NCBI GenBank assembly: GCA_900549135.1
Contig: URNI01000108.1
Coordinates: 1-6,163 of the forward strand
DNA length: 6,163 nucleotides
Source of the DNA: an uncultured Collinsella sp.
Lineage (GTDB): Bacteria; Actinomycetota; Coriobacteriia; Coriobacteriales; Coriobacteriaceae
Reading direction: 5' to 3'
Of the stretch, positions 1 to 5,097 are shown one piece after another. Numbering within the stretch: the first letter of the stretch is position 1; each line of letters begins with the position of its first letter. Made by a program: the position numbers and the translations under genes. Below the pieces are notes generated by a model, which searched no databases, was not told the origin of the DNA, and worked only from the letters and a program-made list of their open reading frames with translations.

Positions 1-187
1 TGAACCTCCAAAGTGTTCAAATGACTGGATACCGTGTGGTTTTACGGTGTGTGTAGCAGCGAAACCCACAAACCTTATGGGTTGTTCGTTTTGCTGTTGG
101 CAAGCATAGTAGACAGTAAAGCCTAGTAACGCAATAGGAAATAGAAGATTATTACGAGTCGATTAACCATCTTGACCGGAACGGGTA

Positions 188-215
188 TTTTCAAAACAAA
201 TTATTCGGTTAGAAT
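188..215 (+). promoter_or_regulatory. Candidate promoter of the Rrf2-family gene
   Basis: A TAGAAT -10 box (210-215, five of six consensus bases) lies 16 bp downstream of a weak -35 box, TTTTCA (188-193). Transcription would begin near 222, giving a leader of about 30 nt. This is the best match in the AT-rich spacer. A stronger -35 (TTGACC, 172-177) has no good -10 at normal spacing. The -10 box falls inside an inverted repeat, which suits an autoregulated promoter. The assignment is by eye only. Confidence 0.45.
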
Positions 216-237
216 TTCTACGGACTAAATGACCGAA
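204..237. promoter_or_regulatory. Inverted repeat over the Rrf2 promoter, candidate operator
   Basis: Perfect 6-bp arms TTCGGT (204-209) and ACCGAA (232-237) enclose a second dyad, TTAG (209-212) and CTAA (225-228). The pair brackets the proposed -10 box and transcription start. Rrf2 regulators such as IscR and CymR bind dyad sites and often repress their own genes, so this could be the operator. It does not match the IscR or CymR consensus that I know, and short arms like these can arise by chance. Confidence 0.35.
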
Positions 238-251
238 AGGCAGCACTATAC

Positions 252-680
252 ATGTTGGTTTCTACTAAGGGCAGATATGCCCTGCGCGTTATGGTCGACC
301 TGGCCGAGCACCAGGCGGCCGGTCGCATCCCGCTCAAAGAGATCGCGGCGCGCCAGGGGATTTCCGAGAAATATCTGGAGAACATCTTGGCTACGCTCGT
401 GCGCGCCAACATGCTTTCGGGCATGCGTGGCAAGGGCGGCGGCTACGTGCTCACGCGCCCGCCCGAGCAGTACACGGTGGGCGAGATCTTGCGCCTGACC
501 GAGGGCAGTCTGGCGCCTGTCGCCTGCCTGGATGGCGACTGCAAGGGCTGTTCGCGTTCGGATGAGTGCCCCACGCTCGACGTGTGGAAGAACCTGGACA
601 AGCTCATCAACGACTACCTCGACGGTGTGACGCTCGATCAACTTGTCGCTCCCAACCATGGCTACGACTACGTCATCTAA
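252..680 (+). CDS. Rrf2-family transcriptional regulator, probably Fe-S or redox sensing (IscR/CymR-like)
   Basis: A 142-residue protein of normal Rrf2 length. The N-terminus (MLVSTKGRYALRVMVDLA) is the typical first helix of the family. A winged helix-turn-helix follows at about residues 26-50, and the wing is GKGGGYVLTRP (60-70). A linker then carries four cysteines at 92, 97, 100 and 106, followed by PTLDVW and a dimerisation helix. IscR binds a [2Fe-2S] cluster through Cys92, Cys98, Cys104 and His107, so the cluster here strongly suggests an Fe-S or thiol sensor, although the spacing differs from IscR. Its likely job is cytoplasmic control of Fe-S assembly, cysteine or stress genes. The ATG at 252 is preceded by GAAAGG (235-240) with an 11-nt gap. 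The gene stands alone, with no iscS, iscU or cysK beside it, and ends before a strong terminator, so its targets are probably elsewhere. An isc-type name would be over-specific. Confidence 0.93.
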   Translation: MLVSTKGRYALRVMVDLAEHQAAGRIPLKEIAARQGISEKYLENILATLVRANMLSGMRGKGGGYVLTRPPEQYTVGEILRLTEGSLAPVACLDGDCKGCSRSDECPTLDVWKNLDKLINDYLDGVTLDQLVAPNHGYDYVI

Positions 681-748
681 CCCACACCTGCATTTGGGGA
701 CGGGGTGGAAATGGTAGATTTTCTCGCCCTTTGAGACTTGGCAAATAA

Positions 749-786
749 GAAGGCCGCCCATTTTTGCGATGGGCGGCCTTCGTTTT
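749..786. terminator. Bidirectional Rho-independent terminator between convergent genes
   Basis: A perfect 13-bp stem (749-761 with 769-781) encloses a 7-nt loop, TTTTGCG. On the plus strand it is followed by GTTTT. On the minus strand the stem is followed by TTATTTGCC, also T-rich. It lies 68 nt after the Rrf2 stop and 40 nt past the end of the minus-strand membrane gene, so it can serve both converging transcripts. Confidence 0.9.
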
Positions 787-803
787 GGGCTGTTGAGACG
801 GAC

Positions 804-823
804 ACGGCCGGAATGGCCGTTTT
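804..823. other. Small hairpin touching the 3' end of the membrane-protein gene
   Basis: ACGGCC (804-809) and GGCCGT (815-820) form a 6-bp stem with a 5-nt loop. Read on the plus strand it is followed by TTT, so it may act as a weak backup terminator for rightward transcripts that pass the main stem-loop. On the minus strand it has no T-run and sits directly after the stop codon at 822-824. It may simply protect the mRNA 3' end or have no role. Confidence 0.3.
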
Positions 824-1187
824 AGTCCTCGGCGATGCTGTCGAGGATGCTGCGCGTGATGGACACCAGGATGCTGCCCATAAAGGCCGATCCAAAGCTG
901 GCGATGGAGATGCCGACGCCCAGCAGGTTGACCGACAGGTAACTCGCGAGCTCAAGCATAAAGCTGTTGACGACAAGCTGGAAAATGCCCAGCGTAATGA
1001 TCGTGAGCGGCAGCGAGATGACCGTGAGGAACGGTTTGACGAACGAATCGACAATGTTCAGGAACAGTCCCACAAAGGCAAAGCAGACCCAGGTCTCGGC
1101 AAAGCCGAAGGGTTGGATACCGGGGACGAGGAACGTGGCGATCGCGATGGCGATCGAGGTGAAGAGCCAGTTAAGCATAAAGCGCAT
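822..1187 (-). CDS. Small four-helix membrane protein, YvlD / 'phage holin family' (PF04020-like)
   Basis: A 121-residue, very hydrophobic protein with four predicted membrane segments at about residues 4-24, 30-48, 54-78 and 88-112. The signature is in the middle: N44, then VKPFL (50-54), then SLPLTIITLGIFQLVVNSF (58-76). This matches the conserved core of YvlD-like proteins, which databases label 'phage holin family' because of a resemblance in topology. No lysis role is expected, since no endolysin or phage gene is near. In Bacillus, yvlD lies in an envelope-stress-associated operon, but the molecular function is unknown. The ATG at 1185-1187 is supported on the minus strand by AAGAAAGGA (1196-1204), 8 nt upstream. 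It is a single-gene unit, convergent with the Rrf2 gene and divergent from the YerC-like gene. I could not pick out a convincing promoter for it in the GC-rich gap. Confidence 0.9.
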   Translation of the reverse strand: MRFMLNWLFTSIAIAIATFLVPGIQPFGFAETWVCFAFVGLFLNIVDSFVKPFLTVISLPLTIITLGIFQLVVNSFMLELASYLSVNLLGVGISIASFGSAFMGSILVSITRSILDSIAED

Positions 1188-1375
1188 GGCGTGAATCCTT
1201 TCTTGCGCCGGGATTGCTGGCGTCGCGTGAAGCGGCTTACGGCGGCGACCTGGATGGTTGCGCGGGCGCGCCGCGGTGTTTGGGTGCCCATTGTCTCAAA
1301 TATTCGTGGAGCTTACGTGCGCATATGGTTTCTAAACGGCGTTCGTCCTGAAAAACGCGCCGCTGGCAGAGAGTC

Positions 1376-1406
1376 TTGTCGCTTTAGTTTGGTGGTGTGC
1401 TACACT
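1376..1406 (+). promoter_or_regulatory. Candidate extended -10 promoter of the YerC-like gene
   Basis: TGC followed by TACACT (TG at 1398-1399, hexamer 1401-1406) fits an extended -10 element. A -35-like TTGTCG lies at 1376-1381 with a long 19-bp spacer, which an extended -10 can tolerate. Transcription would start near 1412-1414 and produce a leader of about 100 nt. An 11-bp dyad, GTGT-GCT-ACAC (1395-1405), covers the -10 box and could be a regulator site. The call is by eye. Confidence 0.45.
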
Positions 1407-1411
1407 GCTAC

Positions 1412-1464
1412 GGGCAAAAGCCACAGGCGTTGCCCTATTGCATGGAACGGGCGAACGATGCCCG
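1412..1464 (+). other. Two hairpins in the mRNA leader of the YerC-like gene
   Basis: The first hairpin pairs GGGCAA (1412-1417) with TTGCCC (1430-1435) and contains an inner GCC-ACA-GGC helix (1420-1428). The second pairs CGGGC (1448-1452) with GCCCG (1460-1464) around a 7-nt loop. Neither is followed by a T-run, so they are not terminators as drawn. They could stabilise the leader, take part in control of translation, or be incidental in GC-rich DNA. I match no riboswitch family to them. Confidence 0.35.
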
Positions 1465-1500
1465 ATGTCAGTATCAACTTCGATGCCTTTTGGCGGGTTT

Positions 1501-1510
1501 GGCGGTGATC
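1501..1510 (+). promoter_or_regulatory. Ribosome-binding site fixing the YerC-like start
   Basis: GGCGGTGATC matches the complement of the 16S rRNA 3' tail (GGAGGTGATC) at nine of ten positions. The GGCGG core lies 6 nt before the ATG at 1512. An in-frame TGA at 1506-1508 rules out any upstream start. The TTTGGCGG word occurs twice, at 1489-1496 and 1498-1505. Confidence 0.7.
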
Positions 1511-1511
1511 G

Positions 1512-1811
1512 ATGAATATCGAGAACATGTTTGACAAGCCTGATGTCAAGCAGCTGGTCCACGCATTTAGCCTTTTGGACGACGAGAAGGATATCCAAGC
1601 GTTTTTGACCGATATCTGCACGCCGCGCGAGATTTGCGACCTTTCTCAGCGTTTGCAGGTTGCGCGCTATTTGGACGAGGGCGAGCCTTATGTTGAGGTT
1701 CAGGCCCGTACCGGCGCTTCGTCCACCACGGTGAGCCGCGTTTCAAAGGCGCTGAACGGCGAGTACGGTGGCTACCGCAAGATCCTCATTAAGTTGGAGG
1801 ATGGCGAGTAG
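1512..1811 (+). CDS. yerC: YerC/YecD-type TrpR-superfamily DNA-binding regulator
   Basis: A 99-residue protein, the normal size for the YerC/YecD family of Trp-repressor-like proteins. It is all-helical. The segment from FLTDICTPREICDLSQRLQV (31-50) through ARYLDEGEPY is the family core. The helix-turn-helix follows at about 59-81, with TGASSTTVSRVSKAL as turn and recognition helix, and then the typical NGEYGGYRKIL tail. TrpR itself binds tryptophan, but the ligand of this branch is not established from sequence. Comparative work has proposed Bacillus YerC as a histidine-biosynthesis regulator (HisR). No his gene is in this window, so any such target must lie elsewhere. The start is fixed by the ribosome-binding site and an in-frame stop just upstream. 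The gene has its own promoter and terminator, so it is probably monocistronic. In B. subtilis yerC sits upstream of pcrB-pcrA-ligA; here it sits upstream of another UvrD-type helicase locus. Confidence 0.93.
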   Translation: MNIENMFDKPDVKQLVHAFSLLDDEKDIQAFLTDICTPREICDLSQRLQVARYLDEGEPYVEVQARTGASSTTVSRVSKALNGEYGGYRKILIKLEDGE

Positions 1812-1837
1812 GCCAGCGACAACATTGAATTACGAAG

Positions 1838-1862
1838 AACCGTCCCTCCGGGGGCGGTTTTT
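1838..1862 (+). terminator. Rho-independent terminator after the YerC-like gene
   Basis: A 9-bp stem (1838-1846 with 1851-1859, one G-T pair at 1843/1854) is closed by a TCCG tetraloop of the stable UNCG class and runs into TTTTT (1858-1862). It starts 26 nt after the stop codon. It should separate this gene from the addBA operon. Confidence 0.88.
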
Positions 1863-1941
1863 ATATGCCTGCAATCGGCTGGTGCGTTGGGTTCAGGTTG
1901 CTTTGTACCAAAAGATGGAACTGCGGTGGCAATGTGTCCGC

Positions 1942-1971
1942 TTGGGCGGGTAGGATGGATGCATTGATTAT
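1942..1971 (+). promoter_or_regulatory. Weak candidate promoter of the addBA operon
   Basis: TTGGGC (1942-1947) and GATTAT (1966-1971) are spaced by 18 bp, each matching four of six consensus bases. With a terminator just upstream the operon needs its own promoter somewhere in 1863-1990, and this is the best pair I found. Transcription would start only about 20 nt before the addB ATG. The rest of this 133-nt gap shows no clear signal. Confidence 0.25.
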
Positions 1972-1987
1972 TGCGAACGGTTTGAGC

Positions 1988-1993
1988 GGAGGA
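1988..1993 (+). promoter_or_regulatory. Ribosome-binding site of addB, unusually close to the start
   Basis: GGAGGA ends 2 nt before the ATG at 1996 (a 3-nt gap from GGAGG), tighter than the usual 5-9 nt. An in-frame TAG at 1951-1953 limits alternatives, and no other ATG, GTG or TTG in frame lies between that stop and 1996. The next in-frame candidates lie inside the conserved N-terminus. Close spacing may lower initiation. Confidence 0.6.
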
Positions 1994-1995
1994 CC

Positions 1996-4900
1996 ATGCC
2001 TGTTCGAATCTATACCACCAATGCCGGCACGGATTTGAGCGATGCCGAGTCGGCGCTGCTTGCCGACCTTATTGCCCGTCACGGGCGTGCCGTGTTGCTG
2101 GCACCAACGTTTGCCGAGCTCGATCTGTGCCGTCATGATGCGGCGGAAGCCGGCATTTCGCTGGGTATCGACTACAAGACACCCGCATCGTGGCTTCGCT
2201 CGCTTTGGGAGCTTTTGGGCGACGGGCGCGGTTTCGTCGACAACCTGCAACGTCAGATGCTGTTTTCGGATATGATTGCCCGCCGCGACGATGCCGACCT
2301 GCAGCCGCTTTCGCGTAGCCAGGGCACGGTGCGCATGCTCGCGCGCATGGCCCGCGATGTGCTGCCGGGTGTGGCGGGGACGACGGCCGAGCGATGCGGT
2401 GGCAACAATTGCCAGCCTGAGCCAAAAAGCGATGCCGAGGCTCGTGTGTTCGAGCTTTTGCGCGCCTACGCGGACGGTTTGGACCGTCGAGATATGGTCG
2501 AGCCCTGCGAGGCGGCTGACATTATGGCCGGTGCCCTGGCCGATAACCTGCCGGCGTGCACCCGCGCCGTATGCGTGCGCGGTACCACGTCGTTTACGCA
2601 CGGTCTACTCGAGCTGCTGTCTGCCGTGGCGAACAATGGGGGAGAGGTCGTCGTGCTGCTTGCCCGCGAGCAGGCGGCGATGCGCGAGGAGCTTGCCACG
2701 GCATTTGATGCCCGCGGTGTGCTGTTTGAGATCGCGCCGCTGGGGGAGGACGCCGTCGCGTCTGATGCCGCTTACGGGACCGCCGCTCAGCCTGCCTTTA
2801 TTGAGGTCGCCGGCCCCCATGCCCGTGCTCATGTCTATGCGGACGCCATCGATAAGTTGGTGAAAGCGCACAAGGAGTCCAAGGCCGATAAAGCTACTGC
2901 AACGCCTGCCGACCCTGTGCGCGTGCTCGTTGTTTCTGCCCGGGCATCCCAGCTGTTCGGTGAGCTCGCCTCTCGTCTGGCGGCGCGTCACATTGCGTCC
3001 GAGACGACCGAGTTCACGGCGTTTTCCCAGTCCATCGCGGGCAGGCAGTTTACGGCGCTCGCCAACCTGATCGAGCGTATGAAAGCCGCCGACGAGGGCA
3101 CCGCTTCCAAGACCGAGTGGTGGCCCGCTCCAGAGCTTACCGACTGGATTTATAGCCCGCTTTCGGGTACTGACGCCGCGAGCGCCCGCGGCTTCGACAA
3201 GAACATGCGCCTGTCGCGCAGCAAGACCACTGCGGGCGTCAAGAGCCTGCTGCAGAGCGTGCAGGGCCAGGTGAGGGGCGCCCGCAAGGCTGCCAGCGAA
3301 GATAACTGGTTTAAGAACGTGCCGTGCGTGGTCTCGGACGTGTTTCAGGCGCTGTGGCGCGACAAACCCGTGACGGCGCTCAAGGCCATGCTCGCCGTTG
3401 CCGAGGCGCTGCCCGATCGCGCTCTAGGTGGCCTTGACGGCCAGGCCCGTCGCCAGGCAGAGACGGCCTTGCTGCGCCATGCCATCGACATCCTTATGAA
3501 CGATGCTCACGCGCTCGACGTGTCGCAGGCCGCGACCGTGCCGGTTCTCGACGGCGTTCGAACTAAGGTGGACAAGCGCAGTACCGCATACGATTACGAG
3601 ACCTACGAGGTCGATCGCACGCCACGGGCGCAAGTGCGCTTCGTGTCGCTTGCCGATGCGTCGGTTTTGCGTCCTGGCGGCTACGATGCCGTGCTGTTTG
3701 CCGATGTCGACCTGGACAGCTATCCGCTTTCGCACGAAGAGGGCCCGCTTGCCACGTTGACGGCCGAGCTGCGCCGCGACGGCGTGTCTTTGGAGCCCGC
3801 TGCCCTGTTGCGTGTGCGCTTTGGCCGTGCAATGCAGGCGGCGAGCGGTCCGGTCGCGCTCGCCCGCGTGACACACGATCGCCAGGCGCGCGAGTGCTAC
3901 CCGGCAGCCGTATGGACCGAGCTGCGGGCACATGCCGAGGCCGCTGGCGCTGCCAAGCCCACGTGCGTAGGCGAGGGCGATGTCATCGCCGACTTCGATC
4001 CCGCGGCAGGCGAAGGTCTCAAGCGCGAGCGCGTGACCTGTGAAGCCCCTCAGCATCTGAGTGCCGAGGCCGTGCCGTATTTGGTCCTGCGTCGCCGCGA
4101 TGGCGAGGGCGAGAACGCGCCGCTCGTGCCGCGTCTGACGTCCGCCTCGCAGATTGAGGCGTACTCGACGTGCCCGCTGTGCTGGTTCGTGTCGTATCGC
4201 GTCAAGCCCCAGTCGATCGACGCGGGCTTTGGCAACATGGAGAAGGGCAACTTTGTCCACGACGTGCTGGAGCATCTGCATGCCCGTCTGCCCCAGGAGG
4301 GCATGAAGCGCGTGACGCCCGAGAATCTGTCGCGTGCACAGGGGCTGCTGCACGAGGTCTTTGACGAGACCTTGGCCGAGCACGCCGGCAAGCGCGGCAC
4401 GGAGGGCCCGCTGGTGCCGCTCTCTGCGGTGGAGGAGCGCCAGGTGGCCGAGATCTTGCCGCAGCTGGAGGGTGTGCTTGCCTACGAGTCCGAGGCACTT
4501 GCCCCCTTTGCCCCGCACTACCTGGAGTTCGCCTTCAACGAGCTCAAGGTCGAGTATGCCGGTTGGCCGCTTGGCGGGCGCATCGACCGCGTGGACGTGG
4601 ACGCCGAGAATCGTGCCGTGGTGATCGACTACAAGCATCGCACGGGCGTTGAGGAGTTTAAGCTCGCCGACCCTACGGTGCGCGACGAGGAATCGGGCAC
4701 GGCGCCCATCGACGATCCGCGCTGGTTGCCACCACATACCCAAACGCTCATCTACGCCCAGGCCATGCGCCGGGCGCTGGATTTGGACACCCGCGCGGCG
4801 CTCTACTTTTCGACCAAGGGCGGCAAGCCCGCGCTGCGCGGTGCCGCGAGCGCCGAGCTGCTCGAGGAAGAGCGCAGCGACGGTCGCATCCCGGGCCTTA

Positions 4901-5094
4901 AGAAAGGTTTCCCCGGCGAGGGCGGCAGCATGGACTTCGACGCCCTGCTCGATCGCGTTGAGGCCGGCATCGCCGAGCGCCTGCGCGAGCTCGAGGCAGG
5001 CAACGTTGCCGCCGTCGACCCGACGTCGGCTCAGGCCGCGCATGCGCGCTGCTCGTATAACCACGAAGGAACGTTTGTAAGGAGGGACGTGTAG
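1996..5094 (+). CDS. addB: AddB/RexB-like subunit of the AddAB helicase-nuclease, with PD-(D/E)XK nuclease
   Basis: A 1032-residue protein, somewhat shorter than B. subtilis AddB (about 1166). It should pair with AddA to unwind and trim double-strand DNA ends for RecA loading, in the cytoplasm. Residues 1-700 look like a degenerate UvrD-type helicase region: there is no GxGKT/S at the N-terminus, as in RexB, so this subunit probably does not hydrolyse ATP. The TPASWLRSLWELLGDGRGF stretch (62-80) fits AddB/RexB. The C-terminal RecB-type nuclease is intact: H755 in KGNFVHDVLEH, D864 in GGRIDRVD, D878 and K880 in VIDYK, and Q916/Y920 in QTLIYAQ. The Fe-S cysteines known in AddB are only partly present: C726 (in STCPLCWF) and C1019 remain, but the positions matching the next two are N1022 and V1028. 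The gene overlaps the addA ribosome-binding site, and its TAG stop is three bases before the addA ATG. The call as an AddB-type nuclease subunit is firm; AddB versus RexB naming is less so. Confidence 0.9.
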   Translation: MPVRIYTTNAGTDLSDAESALLADLIARHGRAVLLAPTFAELDLCRHDAAEAGISLGIDYKTPASWLRSLWELLGDGRGFVDNLQRQMLFSDMIARRDDADLQPLSRSQGTVRMLARMARDVLPGVAGTTAERCGGNNCQPEPKSDAEARVFELLRAYADGLDRRDMVEPCEAADIMAGALADNLPACTRAVCVRGTTSFTHGLLELLSAVANNGGEVVVLLAREQAAMREELATAFDARGVLFEIAPLGEDAVASDAAYGTAAQPAFIEVAGPHARAHVYADAIDKLVKAHKESKADKATATPADPVRVLVVSARASQLFGELASRLAARHIASETTEFTAFSQSIAGRQFTALANLIERMKAADEGTASKTEWWPAPELTDWIYSPLSGTDAASARGFDKNMRLSRSKTTAGVKSLLQSVQGQVRGARKAASEDNWFKNVPCVVSDVFQALWRDKPVTALKAMLAVAEALPDRALGGLDGQARRQAETALLRHAIDILMNDAHALDVSQAATVPVLDGVRTKVDKRSTAYDYETYEVDRTPRAQVRFVSLADASVLRPGGYDAVLFADVDLDSYPLSHEEGPLATLTAELRRDGVSLEPAALLRVRFGRAMQAASGPVALARVTHDRQARECYPAAVWTELRAHAEAAGAAKPTCVGEGDVIADFDPAAGEGLKRERVTCEAPQHLSAEAVPYLVLRRRDGEGENAPLVPRLTSASQIEAYSTCPLCWFVSYRVKPQSIDAGFGNMEKGNFVHDVLEHLHARLPQEGMKRVTPENLSRAQGLLHEVFDETLAEHAGKRGTEGPLVPLSAVEERQVAEILPQLEGVLAYESEALAPFAPHYLEFAFNELKVEYAGWPLGGRIDRVDVDAENRAVVIDYKHRTGVEEFKLADPTVRDEESGTAPIDDPRWLPPHTQTLIYAQAMRRALDLDTRAALYFSTKGGKPALRGAASAELLEEERSDGRIPGLKKGFPGEGGSMDFDALLDRVEAGIAERLRELEAGNVAAVDPTSAQAAHARCSYNHEGTFVRRDV
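5079..5086 (+). promoter_or_regulatory. Ribosome-binding site of addA inside the addB 3' end
   Basis: AAGGAGGG is a near-perfect Shine-Dalgarno sequence lying in the last codons of addB, with an 11-nt gap to the ATG at 5098. A later in-frame ATG (5116, residue 7) has a much longer gap. The placement means that ribosomes finishing addB pass over the addA initiation site, which favours coupled translation. Confidence 0.7.
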
Positions 5095-5097
5095 ACC

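Larger units (their letters stand above)
1..251. other. AT-richer non-coding region upstream of the Rrf2 gene, with several small hairpins
   Basis: No convincing reading frame is present. GC content is about 41% by hand count over 1-240, clearly below the neighbouring genes. Small inverted repeats occur at 1-5/15-19 (TGAAC/GTTCA), at 29-35/44-50 (ATACCGT with ACGGTGT, one G-T pair) and at 63-68/78-83 (AACCCA/TGGGTT). The last can be extended outward with bulges to a longer imperfect stem spanning about 57-96. The right end holds the promoter and ribosome-binding site of the Rrf2 gene. I recognise no tRNA or known RNA family. The left part could be the tail of an upstream transcript, a small RNA, or plain spacer. 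Confidence 0.5.
1188..1511. other. Divergent intergenic region, GC-rich, without a gene
   Basis: This gap separates the minus-strand membrane gene from the plus-strand YerC-like gene. It holds the Shine-Dalgarno sequence of the former (1196-1204, minus), and a promoter (about 1376-1406) and structured leader (1412-1510) for the latter. The part between, 1205-1375, is GC-rich with short palindromes such as GGCGCGCC near 1264-1271, and shows nothing I can name. An open plus-strand frame crosses the left part, but it runs antisense through the membrane gene and the terminator and has a low-complexity charged translation, so it is not a gene. Confidence 0.6.

Noticed and set aside
229..498. ATG at 229 opening another frame just before the Rrf2 start
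   Set aside because: The frame overlaps the Rrf2 coding region, lacks a ribosome-binding site, and gives an arginine/alanine-rich shadow translation.
822..1187. Prophage lysis (holin) gene
   Set aside because: The database family name suggests a holin, but there is no endolysin or other phage gene nearby and the sequence fits the chromosomal YvlD-like group.
1412..1435. Leader hairpin as an attenuator terminator of the YerC-like gene
   Set aside because: The stem is not followed by a T-run, and no leader peptide with a run of regulatory codons is visible.
738..1508. Plus-strand open frame of 256 codons between the Rrf2 and YerC-like genes
   Set aside because: It starts just before a strong terminator stem, runs antisense through the whole membrane-protein gene, and translates to a low-complexity charged sequence. 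The minus-strand gene has clear family motifs and a good ribosome-binding site.
1861..2601. Minus-strand open frame of 246 codons over the start of addB
   Set aside because: It begins inside addB, crosses its promoter region and ends at the terminator of the YerC-like gene. It has no recognisable motif and is a shadow of the addB coding strand.
5050..5094. Frameshift as the cause of the missing AddB cysteines
   Set aside because: Neither of the other two plus-strand frames across this stretch encodes a cysteine, and the annotated frame ends at a sensible junction with addA.
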